From Nocardiopsis listeri NBRC 13360 (GTDB lineage Bacteria; Actinomycetota; Actinomycetes; Streptosporangiales; Streptosporangiaceae): 50,208 bases of DNA. The notes under the pieces were generated by a model. It saw only the letters and a program-made list of their open reading frames with translations. It was not told the DNA's origin and did not search any database. Position numbers and translations under genes: made by a program. Shown here piece after piece: positions 31,449 through 39,340 of the stretch. The stretch's first letter is position 1, and the number at the start of each line of letters is the position of its first letter. The stretch covers positions 1 through 50,208 of the forward strand of contig NZ_BCSH01000026.1 in assembly GCF_001570765.1 (NCBI RefSeq). Reading direction: 5' to 3'.

Positions 31449-33776
31449 ATGACGCATCAGCACGTCCACCGGCGGGGATGGCGACGCCTCCTGATGACGT
31501 TCCTGATGCTCTGTGGGTTCATCCTGATCCCGCTCACCAGCGCGACGGCCAACCCCCTGTGCCCAGGCCAGCCCGCTCCACTGCCCGAGTCCGCCGGAAG
31601 CGGATCCGACGGCCTTCTCGTTCCCCCGCAATCGCAATCGGCGATCGAGGGATCCCCGGACGGACTTCCCCCTGACGCCAGCATGTACGGCCAGTACGGA
31701 ACGGCCGGGCAGCAATGGCACATGATCACCGAGTCCTGCGTCGACGGGATGGCCAACGGGGCTCAGGCCACCCTCGCGAACTCGGCCTGGGACCTTTCGA
31801 AGACCATCAACCAGTCGACGATCACCGTTTACCAGGCGGCCACTTCCGACGGGTTGCTCGCCAGTTTCACCGAAACGGTGGAAAACGTCGTCATCGCCTT
31901 GCGCGAAGGCGTGTGGCGACCGCTGATCCCGACCATTGTCATCCTGGGCGCTATCTGGCTCGGGTGGTTCGGTCTGATCCGTAAACGGATGACCCTGACC
32001 ATCGAGTCGACGATCTGGATGGTGGCGGCGACCGCGCTCGGGATGTGGATTCTGATCAACCCTTCACAGGTGATGGGGTTGGGTAGCAGCCTGGTGAACT
32101 CCGGTACTCAGCTGGTGACCAGTACTATTGGTCAGGTTCCCTATGGTGGTGGTTCAGGTGCTTGCCCTGCTGGTGCTGAGCCACCTGAACGCGCGGATTG
32201 GGAATCGGAGGCTGATTTTCAAGTGCGTCGTAACGCGGACATGATGTGGTCGAGCCTGGTTTGTCAGCCGTGGGTGGCTGGCCAGTTTGGTAGTGACAGC
32301 CTTGCTGAGGACGTGACCATTGACCATTCCATGGACCTGATTGCAGCTCAGGGTGTAAGTCGGATCGAACAGCAGCAGATTCTTGACGAAGAAGTTGATC
32401 CTTCCGCGCTGTATGAAGATAAGCAAGATGCATACCAAGCCATCGCTGATGATATTGAGTCTACTTACCCGAGTGTCTATCCGATGTTCTCGGGGGCTGA
32501 TCAGGGAAGTCGGCTTGGGGTGGCGAGTTTGGCACTCTTCTCTTCTATTTTCGCTGGCGGGTTGATTCTTGCTGGATCGGTTGCCCTGATCGTCCTGAAA
32601 ATCGGCTTCATGTTGCTCTTCATGCTCTCGCCGATTTTCTTGCTCATCGGGATCCATCCGGGTTACGGGCGCACGGTACTACTTCGGTGGGTCGAACTCA
32701 TGGTGGGCTTCCTGCTGAAACAGATCTTCGTGGTCTTGCTGATAGCGCTCTTGGTCATGAGCTACGGCATCGTCATGTCGACGAGCCTTGGCTGGGGCCT
32801 ACAGATGATCCTGCTGGCCCTGTTCACCCTGGCGCTCTTCATCTACCGCAAGACCTTCGCCTACCTGTTCGCTTCGGTGAACGCGAACTCCTTCACCTCG
32901 CGGATCGTCAGTGATGCGGCTCGCAGCCAGGCGCTTGGAAACAGCGCGGCCGTCCTGCCCCCCGTCGCCTACCTCAAGGCTCAGAACTGGGGCCGTCAAC
33001 GAGCGGGAATGATCGCGGGCGCCGCGGCCGGCGTTCCGGCCAACGGCGCCGGAGCGCCTGGTGTGACCACCGATGGACGAACCCCCGAAGAGGCTGTCGG
33101 CGAGGCCGGAGAGCCTGCCCGGGTCCGAGGCGCAGGCGGATATGGCCGGGTGCGCGGCAACGAGGCCCCGCCACCCCTCAACGTCAACCGGCGCAACACC
33201 GCCTCCGCCGCGAGCGCCGGACGTCCGAACGGCGGTAACCGCACCACTGACCAGGCCCCCAACCTCGCCGACAGCGGTAACTCCAACAACGGGAACATCC
33301 CGCCTCGGCCTGCGGGTGGCTACACCGGAACCGGCGACAGTGGCTGGGCTTCGGTGTTCGGCACCGGCGGACGCAATGACAGCCCGACCCGTAACGACGG
33401 TAGTGCTTCCAACCGTGGCGGAGCCTTCGGTGGTGGTGGCGGGAACTCTCGGGCCGCAAGCTCCGATCGGCCCGAACCCAGCTCCGGACGTGGCATCTTC
33501 AGTGGCCGTGGAGAGACCCCTGCTCAGGGCAACGTCGGGAACCGTGGATCTCGGTGGGGAGCTCCTCGGGAGAAGCGCGACCGTCCCGCTCCGCAGCGTC
33601 CGTCGCGTCCGGCTCCGCCGCCCGCGAGTGGTGGTCGAGGCGACCGTGAGGGCGGTTGGCTGACCGGTTCCGACAAGCGTCGTGACAACGCCCCCATCAC
33701 CCCCTTCTGGGGCGAGGGTGGAAACTCGACCCGGGACCGGAAACGGGACGTGCCCTTCTGGCTGAACGATGACTAG
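31449..33776 (+). CDS. VirB6/TrbL-like channel membrane protein
   Basis: The 775-aa protein starts with a signal peptide (to about residue 35, before NPLCPG). It has two spans near 157-210 and an extracellular loop of about 130 residues. A hydrophobic cluster of about five spans follows (about 355-475) with 'GIHPGYGRTVLLRWVELMVGFLLKQIFVVLLIAL', the pattern of TrbL/VirB6 and TcpH proteins. The remaining 300 residues are Gly/Asn/Arg/Pro-rich and ends 'DVPFWLNDD'. VirB6 proteins line the inner-membrane channel. AGGAG sits 8 nt before the ATG. Bases 32100-32640 (about residues 217-397, the extracellular loop and next spans) are much lower in GC than the flanks, as if replaced by recombination. 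It begins an operon of four genes. Confidence 0.88.
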   Translation: MTHQHVHRRGWRRLLMTFLMLCGFILIPLTSATANPLCPGQPAPLPESAGSGSDGLLVPPQSQSAIEGSPDGLPPDASMYGQYGTAGQQWHMITESCVDGMANGAQATLANSAWDLSKTINQSTITVYQAATSDGLLASFTETVENVVIALREGVWRPLIPTIVILGAIWLGWFGLIRKRMTLTIESTIWMVAATALGMWILINPSQVMGLGSSLVNSGTQLVTSTIGQVPYGGGSGACPAGAEPPERADWESEADFQVRRNADMMWSSLVCQPWVAGQFGSDSLAEDVTIDHSMDLIAAQGVSRIEQQQILDEEVDPSALYEDKQDAYQAIADDIESTYPSVYPMFSGADQGSRLGVASLALFSSIFAGGLILAGSVALIVLKIGFMLLFMLSPIFLLIGIHPGYGRTVLLRWVELMVGFLLKQIFVVLLIALLVMSYGIVMSTSLGWGLQMILLALFTLALFIYRKTFAYLFASVNANSFTSRIVSDAARSQALGNSAAVLPPVAYLKAQNWGRQRAGMIAGAAAGVPANGAGAPGVTTDGRTPEEAVGEAGEPARVRGAGGYGRVRGNEAPPPLNVNRRNTASAASAGRPNGGNRTTDQAPNLADSGNSNNGNIPPRPAGGYTGTGDSGWASVFGTGGRNDSPTRNDGSASNRGGAFGGGGGNSRAASSDRPEPSSGRGIFSGRGETPAQGNVGNRGSRWGAPREKRDRPAPQRPSRPAPPPASGGRGDREGGWLTGSDKRRDNAPITPFWGEGGNSTRDRKRDVPFWLNDD

Positions 33777-33809
33777 GCCGACGAGTAGACGACAAGGCAA
33801 CTGAAGACC

Positions 33810-34481
33810 ATGCCCAACCCTCTCCCCGAGCGCACACAGCGGCTGGTCGTGATCGTTCTGATCGCGGCCCTGGCCGGGTTCGGGATCTACTTCAGCCTCG
33901 GTGGGTTCAGCGACGAAGAAGAGGGGGCCTCCGGGCCGCCTCGGCAGGTCGCTCCCACCGAGGAAGGGCCGGATTCGGCCGGAAGTGCTCCCGGTGGGCT
34001 GGCCACGGTGCCGCCGAGCCCGATCCCGACCACCGACACCGAGGACCAGGACGTCCTCGGCTGGTTCCCCTTCACCGAGGCGGAGTTCCAGGCCGCCGGC
34101 GCGACGGCCAAGGCTTTTGCCGAGGCCTACGGGACCATCGACTACTCCGAACCTCCCGAGTCGTACTACGCGTCGATGGAGGTTCTGTCCACCGACGAGT
34201 ACGCGGAAGTGCTCTCCGACGCCAACCGGGCGGGAGCCTTCTGGGAGGAGAGGAGTGAGGCGGAAGCCGTCGCTCAGGGGCGGGCCGAGGTCGATTCCAT
34301 CCGCACCTACGGATCCGACTCCATCACCTTCGTGGTCACGGCCCAGTCCATCACCGAGACGGGTGCAGCAGAGTTCGACGAAGAGCTGGGAGAGTTCGCG
34401 ATCACCGTGATCAAGGAAGGCGGTTCCTGGGAGGTCTTCGACTTCCAGCCCGCCGAGGCCGGTCAGTTCGGGGAGGAATAG
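33810..34481 (+). CDS. VirB8-like single-span transfer protein
   Basis: The 223-aa product has an N-terminal anchor (about 11-29, RLVVIVLIAALAGFGIYFSL), a Pro/Ser-rich extracellular linker and a globular domain (about 85-215). That domain starts with a long helix ('EAEFQAAGATAKAFAEAYGTI') and closes with strands ('DSITFVVTAQSITETG', 'GEFAITVIKEGGSWEVFDF'). This NTF2-like layout is that of VirB8 domains and would make it the second VirB8-type subunit of the system, besides the tandem one at 14281. Assignment rests on topology and context, not on sequence identity. It lies between the VirB6-like and hydrolase genes with 33- and 4-bp gaps. Confidence 0.72.
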   Translation: MPNPLPERTQRLVVIVLIAALAGFGIYFSLGGFSDEEEGASGPPRQVAPTEEGPDSAGSAPGGLATVPPSPIPTTDTEDQDVLGWFPFTEAEFQAAGATAKAFAEAYGTIDYSEPPESYYASMEVLSTDEYAEVLSDANRAGAFWEERSEAEAVAQGRAEVDSIRTYGSDSITFVVTAQSITETGAAEFDEELGEFAITVIKEGGSWEVFDFQPAEAGQFGEE

Positions 34482-34485
34482 CCAC

Positions 34486-35652
34486 ATGCTCTGGCAGCGG
34501 CAACCCTCGACCCCTGATTCGGGCGGCTCATGCCTGACCCGAGTCGGGCTGATCGCGGTGATCGGTGTCGCCGGTCTCGTCTTTCTGACCTTGATGTTGG
34601 TTCCCGCGATCACCACCAACAACGTCGGTACCCTTCTCGCGTCCGGGGTGGTCTGCGGTCCCAACGCCGACGCGGATCAGCCGGACAGCAGCGAGTACGC
34701 CATGGACTCCATCCCGGAGAACTACCTGGAGATCTACCAGGACGTGGGCGAAGACCGAGGGATCCCGTGGAACATCCTCGCCGGGGTCGGCCAGGTCGAG
34801 TCGCACCACGGTCGTTGGGAGGGGCCCGGGATCACCGAAGGCCACAACGACTGGGGCGCCGCCGGCCCGATGCAGTTCGGGGCCTTGGACGGTTCTGCCG
34901 CCGGGAACAGTTGGGGCGGTGAACCGATCCAGGCTGTGGAGGAACGCCCGGAACAGGGTTATGGCTTGGACGGGAACGATGACGGGGTCGTCAACGTGTA
35001 CGACCCCGCCGACGCGATCCCGGCCTCTGCCGACTATCTCATCGCCCATGGGATCGAGGATGACGTCCGTCAGGCCATCTATGGCTACAACCACGCCTGG
35101 TGGTACGTGGACGATGTGTTGGAGTGGGCCGACCGCTACGCGGAAGGCGCATTCGACTCCACCGACTCCGTTCGTACGGCGGTGCTCTGTCAGGTGGACC
35201 AAGATGGTGCGCCGATCGGCAGCGCCCCGGACGACTTGACTCAAGCCGTCGTCGATTGGGCTCTTGACCAGCGAGGAAAGCCGTATGTCTGGGGTGGGAC
35301 GGGGCCGAACGGGTTCGACTGCTCCGGTTTGACCATGAAGGCTTACGAGAGCATCGGGGTGACTGTTCCCCGGGTTTCTCAGGACCAGTGGAACTTTGGT
35401 CCAGAAGTTCCGATAGGGGAGGAACAGCCTGGTGACCTGGTCTTCTTTAACGTCACGCGTGCAGGAGAACCCCCGGGGCCCGGTCACATGGGAATGGTCG
35501 TCGGCGACGGACTGATGGTCGAGGCCTGGTGCACCAACTGTGGACCGATCGCGGTGCGCGAGTACGATGACCCCAATCGTGCGGACATCGTGGGGTTCAC
35601 CCGTCCGCTTGAGCACCCCGAAGTGAAGGCCCAGCTGGAAGCGCAGGCTTAA
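34486..35652 (+). CDS. Transglycosylase / NlpC-P60 peptidoglycan hydrolase
   Basis: The 388-aa protein has a membrane anchor (about 20-42), a lytic transglycosylase domain (about 75-220; catalytic Glu E105 in 'GVGQVESHHGRW') and an NlpC/P60 domain (about 250-380). The latter has catalytic Cys C279 in 'PNGFDCSGLTMKAY' and His H334 in 'GHMGMVVGDG'. A calcium-binding-like loop 'DGNDDGVVNVYD' (162-173) lies inside the transglycosylase part. This is the domain order of TcpG/Orf14 hydrolases, which open the wall for type IV channels. GAGGAA precedes the ATG. It starts 4 nt after the previous stop and is almost joined to the next gene. Confidence 0.92.
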   Translation: MLWQRQPSTPDSGGSCLTRVGLIAVIGVAGLVFLTLMLVPAITTNNVGTLLASGVVCGPNADADQPDSSEYAMDSIPENYLEIYQDVGEDRGIPWNILAGVGQVESHHGRWEGPGITEGHNDWGAAGPMQFGALDGSAAGNSWGGEPIQAVEERPEQGYGLDGNDDGVVNVYDPADAIPASADYLIAHGIEDDVRQAIYGYNHAWWYVDDVLEWADRYAEGAFDSTDSVRTAVLCQVDQDGAPIGSAPDDLTQAVVDWALDQRGKPYVWGGTGPNGFDCSGLTMKAYESIGVTVPRVSQDQWNFGPEVPIGEEQPGDLVFFNVTRAGEPPGPGHMGMVVGDGLMVEAWCTNCGPIAVREYDDPNRADIVGFTRPLEHPEVKAQLEAQA

Positions 35653-35654
35653 CC

Positions 35655-36437
35655 TTGTCGGATACGAAGACCGAAGAAGAAACAAGGCACAAGGAGCCGG
35701 CGAAGAAGGGTCTGCATGGCTGGAAGGCTGCTGTGGCGGTCTTCGGCTGTGGGAGCCTTGCAGCCTTCGGTGTTTTCGGAGTCATCGTTGGGGCGCTGAG
35801 CATGTTGATTAGCACGGCCTCCTCCGGATTTGCAGCTCCAGAAGAGGAAGCGATTATTGGTGCGCAACCCGCCCAGCCGCGAGAAGAGCTGGATCCGGGA
35901 GGTATGAATCTTTGCGATGACTACCTGGCGCATGTATCTGAAATCACCATCGAAGATGCTCTCGGGAGTGCTCACTCCGATGAGGCTATGGAACCTTCTT
36001 ATGACGCTGATGCTGGCAGGGTGGTCTCAGGAGAATGCCACTTTAGGGTGGACCCGCATTACGGGACTACGAGCCTTTGGGATTTTGAGTTCAGGTTTGA
36101 TGCTGTGATCTATGATCCTGGAATGGACCGAGATCAGGTTGCCTCTGATGAGTTCGAAACTAAGGTTGCCGGTGCGAGTGATGAATTCCAATCTTTGGAG
36201 AACGAAGAGTCCCATGACTGGTCTGAAAAGGCGCAGTCTTTCTATGGGGCAGATGAATATGGCACGTCTCAGTACCTCGTGATCGCACAGACTCGGAGTG
36301 CGACTTACGAAATTCGTTTCAAGGGTGACCCATCAGGTGCGGAGGCTGGTCAGGTTCCAGAGTTTGACTTCGAGCGTCAGGCAGAAGACCTGGTAAGTAG
36401 ACTTGAAGGTCGCCTGTCTAGGGTTATTCCATCCTGA
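35655..36437 (+). CDS. Anchored exported protein of unknown function
   Basis: The 260-aa product has a basic N-terminus, a membrane anchor (about 21-52, 'AAVAVFGCGSLAAFGVFGVIVGALSMLIS'), an acidic linker and a soluble domain. The latter has 'NLCDDYLAHVSEITIEDAL' and 'VVSGECHFRV', whose two Cys may pair, and ends in 'DFERQAEDLVSRLEGRL'. A DUF3558-like lipoprotein fold is possible, but there is no lipobox. The only in-frame start near the hydrolase stop is a TTG 2 nt downstream, with weak ribosome signals, so it is likely coupled. GC content and codon use are clearly lower than in neighbours, a sign of recent acquisition or unusual divergence. Confidence 0.72.
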   Translation: MSDTKTEEETRHKEPAKKGLHGWKAAVAVFGCGSLAAFGVFGVIVGALSMLISTASSGFAAPEEEAIIGAQPAQPREELDPGGMNLCDDYLAHVSEITIEDALGSAHSDEAMEPSYDADAGRVVSGECHFRVDPHYGTTSLWDFEFRFDAVIYDPGMDRDQVASDEFETKVAGASDEFQSLENEESHDWSEKAQSFYGADEYGTSQYLVIAQTRSATYEIRFKGDPSGAEAGQVPEFDFERQAEDLVSRLEGRLSRVIPS

Positions 36438-36456
36438 CATGGGTTAAAGTTCTGAA

Positions 36457-37008
36457 CTAGGCAACGCCGGCCATGAAGTGGTGGCGGCACAGGGTCGTGT
36501 ACGACTCGTTGCCACCGATGTGGACCTGAGCGCCCTGGTACACCATCACGCCATCGACCACCCGCGCGTTATGCGTGGCGCGGTTGCCGCACCAGCAGCG
36601 CGCGTAGACCGGCAGAACCTCTATCCTGTCGGCCAGCTCCACCAGGCGCTTCGAGCCGGGGAACAACTGCCCCTGGAAGTCCGTCAGGATCCCGTAGCAG
36701 TACACGTCGATGCCCATGCCGTCGACCACACCCGCCAACTGTCCGACCTGTTTGTATGACAAGAACTGGGCCTCGTCACAGATGACGTAGGGGGCCTTGC
36801 GGTCGGCGACGTCGTCGTACAGGTCCAGGACGTCCCCCACCTCGACGGCGGGGGACTTCAAGCCCAGCCGGGACGAGATGATCCCGGAGCCGGCCCGGTC
36901 CTGCTTCGTGTAGAGCACACCCTCACCCCCGCGAGAGTGGTGCTCTTGGAGAGCCATGGTGCTCTTGCCCGAATTCATCGAACCGGTGAAGTACTTCAGC
37001 TCCGCCAT
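36457..37008 (-). CDS. tdk: Thymidine kinase (type II)
   Basis: The 183-aa enzyme phosphorylates thymidine with ATP in the salvage pathway. It has the P-loop GSMNSGKST (9-17), catalytic Glu E79 in DEAQF, the substrate loop 'GILTDFQGQLFPGS' (106-119) and zinc ligands C138 and C140 ('CWCGNRA') with C174 and H176 or H177 ('CRHHF'). It is slightly shorter than the E. coli enzyme but complete. It converges on the anchored-protein gene at 35655 (stops 20 bp apart). There is no nucleotide-metabolism neighbour, so it may have arrived with the island or simply flank it. Confidence 0.94.
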   Translation of the reverse strand: MAELKYFTGSMNSGKSTMALQEHHSRGGEGVLYTKQDRAGSGIISSRLGLKSPAVEVGDVLDLYDDVADRKAPYVICDEAQFLSYKQVGQLAGVVDGMGIDVYCYGILTDFQGQLFPGSKRLVELADRIEVLPVYARCWCGNRATHNARVVDGVMVYQGAQVHIGGNESYTTLCRHHFMAGVA

Positions 37009-37495
37009 GCTTCTTCCTCGGTCGGGGGCGCTGGGCAGGGGCAGCGGCTCGGAGCGTCACCGAGGCCAGAGGTGAACATACCAGCGGCGGGGTCCTCTTA
37101 TCTCACCCGCTCCGACGCTGTCAGCCCTCTATGCGAGCGGCGCATCGTGCGTCTTATCGGTCACCGAGCGCCGGGCGCATCGCGTGGCCGGGTGCTCTCG
37201 CGTTCGCTGGGTGGCCGAATGCGGCCGCTTCGTCATCCAGGCTGTGGTGGAGAGCACCCCTCGATGAGCCCGAAAAGTGCCCTTGATCAGGGCCTTGGGC
37301 TGTGGGTTGTCGACTCGTTCGGTGCCGGATCGTCGTAACGTCATGGGGTGGTGTCCGCCGCCGTAGAGGGGGACCATCGACTCTGTGGTCGTATGGATGT
37401 ACTTCGGTGAGCAAGGGCACTTCGAAGCGTGAACAAGGGCTTCGATATATTTGGCGAACCTTGTCCTATTGCAAGGTCTCAACGTTGAGGGGGAA
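37009..37495. other. Divergent region tdk / ion channel
   Basis: These 487 bp contain both promoters. No coding region is convincing; frames present are Arg-rich and lack ribosome sites. An AT-rich stretch (37440-37460) precedes the channel gene. I see no clear palindrome or terminator. Confidence 0.4.
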
Positions 37496-38416
37496 GTGGC
37501 ATTGCGGCGCGGCCAGGTCACTAAGTTTGTGGAGAGCCGATGGTTCTCGAACACCATGTTCTTCGTGATTATGGTCAACGCCGTCATATTGGGATGGGCC
37601 ACTTATGGGGGTTCTGCCCTTCCGTATCTCCTCATCGTAGAGAGGGTCATCATAGGTATCTTCACCATTGAGATGGCCCTGAAGCTCTACGCCTGGCGGG
37701 GCAGGTTCTGGAAGGATCCCTGGAACTGGTTCGACTTCGGTGTGGTCGTCATCTCGCTGATCCCGTCGACCGGACCGTTCGCGGTGTTGCGGATCCTGCG
37801 GGTGTTGCGGATCCTTCGACTCATCACCGCGGTCCCGCAGATGCGTCAGATCATAGGAGCGCTCTTCAAAGCGGTCCCCGGCATGGGCACGGTGATCGGG
37901 CTGTTGCTGATCGTCATCTACGTGTCGGCGATCCTCGGCCAGCAGATGTTCGGCGAGGACGTGCCCGAGTTCTTCGGTGACCTCGGCACCACGCTGTACA
38001 CGATGTTCCTGCTCATGACCACGGAGAATTGGCCGGACGTCTCGGACGCGGTGTTGGAACAACATCCCAACGCGTGGATCTTCTTCGTCCTGTACATCGT
38101 GCTCACGGCGTTCATCATGCTGAACCTGGTGATCGGCGTGATCGTCACCGCGATGGAGCAGGAGTACAGCGAAGGTCGCTGGGAAGAGGACCAGGAGCTC
38201 GAACTGGTCCAGCACAACGAGGTGATCGCGAAGTTGGACGCGCTGACCACTCAGGTCCAGTACCTACAGAGCAGGATTCAGTCACAGGACCGGGACTCCC
38301 TCGTTGATCACTCCGTACCCCCGGCTGCTCCCTCTGCCAACAGCACCCACGGAGTTCCCCCATTCTCCTCAACGGAGAGCCCCGGTCCTGAGACCGAATC
38401 CCGGGAAGTTGATTAG
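37496..38416 (+). CDS. Voltage-gated cation channel (Ion_trans, BacNaV-like)
   Basis: The 306-aa protein is a single six-span channel subunit that should assemble as a tetramer. S4 has four regularly spaced arginines (R99, R102, R105, R108 in 'AVLRILRVLRILRLI'). The pore loop carries TTENWPDV (175-182), followed by S6 'AFIMLNLVIGVIVTAM' and a C-terminal coiled coil with an acidic stretch ('EEDQELELVQHNEVIAKLDALTTQVQYL'). NaChBac has TLESWAS at this place; E177 is the likely selectivity ring. The GTG at 37496 is chosen for the GAGGGGGAA before it; a TTG at 37451 is possible. It stands alone between tdk and a GntR gene. Confidence 0.88.
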   Translation: MALRRGQVTKFVESRWFSNTMFFVIMVNAVILGWATYGGSALPYLLIVERVIIGIFTIEMALKLYAWRGRFWKDPWNWFDFGVVVISLIPSTGPFAVLRILRVLRILRLITAVPQMRQIIGALFKAVPGMGTVIGLLLIVIYVSAILGQQMFGEDVPEFFGDLGTTLYTMFLLMTTENWPDVSDAVLEQHPNAWIFFVLYIVLTAFIMLNLVIGVIVTAMEQEYSEGRWEEDQELELVQHNEVIAKLDALTTQVQYLQSRIQSQDRDSLVDHSVPPAAPSANSTHGVPPFSSTESPGPETESREVD

Positions 38417-38721
38417 TCCCCACCGCAAATCACATATCCCGGGAAAGGTGAGTGGTGGAAGGGGACCCACCGGGGAAAACGAGTAGTGAAACCCCCGGCG
38501 GGCCGTCCCCACCCTCGATAAGAATTATGTAGGACACGGGCGCGCTCGCGCGACGGTTTCGAGGATCCTCTTCGAGGTTTTCTGCGCCCGGGGCGCCCTT
38601 ACAGGGGCGAAGCCGACAATTCCATGGTCACGGCTTGGATACGCTCCGCACTGAATCTCCGGCGGCTCTGTCCGTTGAGGTCGCGGTGACCGAATCCCTC
38701 GTTCGGTGACCCGACAGGCCC
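38417..38721. other. Convergent intergenic region channel / GntR
   Basis: These 305 bp lie between the stops of the channel and the GntR genes. Short GC-rich inverted segments occur (for example GAGGATCCTC at 38561-38570), but none is a convincing terminator with a T-tract. No coding region is seen. Confidence 0.4.
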
Positions 38722-38997
38722 TCAGTCCCGAGGTAGGACGAACGCTCCCTTGCCGTTCACGATCCGCACGTAGCCGAGGGCTGCGAGGTGGGCAGCGGTC
38801 TTGCGGACGGTGCCTCTTGCGAGACCGAATTCCTGAACCAGTCCGGCGATGCTCGGGATGGGTCGGTTCACCGGGTAGTCGCCGCGTTCGATGCGGGCGA
38901 TCATCACCGCGGTCAGCTGGAGCCACACCGGATCGGGGCCTTCGTAGTCCAGTTCAGAGTCAGGACCGTAGCCAGCGGGAATGCTTGTGTCTGCCAT
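38722..38997 (-). CDS. GntR-family winged-helix regulator (DNA-binding domain only)
   Basis: The 91-aa protein consists of a GntR-type winged helix and little else: 'VWLQLTAVMIARIERGDYPVNRPIPSIAGLVQEFGLARGTVRKTAAHLAALGYVRIVNGKGAFVL'. There is no ligand domain, as in small KorSA/YtrA-like repressors of plasmids and integrative elements. It is divergent from a coupled two-gene unit at 39158, and the shared promoter region holds two palindromes at 39047-39082. Autoregulation and repression of that unit are likely. Confidence 0.9.
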   Translation of the reverse strand: MADTSIPAGYGPDSELDYEGPDPVWLQLTAVMIARIERGDYPVNRPIPSIAGLVQEFGLARGTVRKTAAHLAALGYVRIVNGKGAFVLPRD

Positions 38998-39046
38998 GAT
39001 CTGACGCTGACAGGTAGTGCCCTATCAGATAAATCTGAGGCAGGCT

Positions 39047-39082
39047 ATGGCTAGCCATGGCAAGGTAAAGGTATGGTTACCT
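39047..39082. promoter_or_regulatory. Candidate GntR operator palindromes
   Basis: ATGGCTAGCCAT (39047-39058) is a perfect 12-bp palindrome, and AGGTA-TGGT-TACCT (39069-39082) is a second inverted repeat 10 bp further on. Both lie between the GntR gene and the divergent pair, within the expected promoter space (50-110 bp from each start). The second also resembles the tail of CAGGTAGTGCC at 39011-39021. Confidence 0.5.
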
Positions 39083-39157
39083 GAACCAACAGGGACCCCG
39101 GCGACGTGCGGACACACGCCCCGGGGCCGTGGCCGACCTGACTAAGACAGGACGACG

Positions 39158-39340
39158 ATGAAGATCCTACTGGCCCTACTCGCCATGCTCGTGCGGCTCT
39201 CTCGCCCCTCGCGAGGCCTGCACACCACCCCCTACGGCTACGCACGACAGCTCACCTCGGAGATCCGCCGCCGCTCCCGTCGGGTTCGGCGCTACGCGAG
39301 GAATCTGCCCGAGGCGACCGTGAGGGCGTGCTGCGCATGA
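39158..39340 (+). CDS. Small basic protein, coupled to the next gene
   Basis: The 60-aa product begins with a hydrophobic stretch (ILLALLAMLVRL) and continues Arg-rich ('EIRRRSRRVRRYARNL'). Its stop overlaps the ATG of the next gene as ATGA (39337-39340), the usual signature of translational coupling, and AGGACGA lies upstream of its ATG. It is divergent from the GntR gene. No function is recognised; the form resembles small membrane-active or RNA-binding proteins of actinomycete plasmid-type loci. Confidence 0.6.
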   Translation: MKILLALLAMLVRLSRPSRGLHTTPYGYARQLTSEIRRRSRRVRRYARNLPEATVRACCA

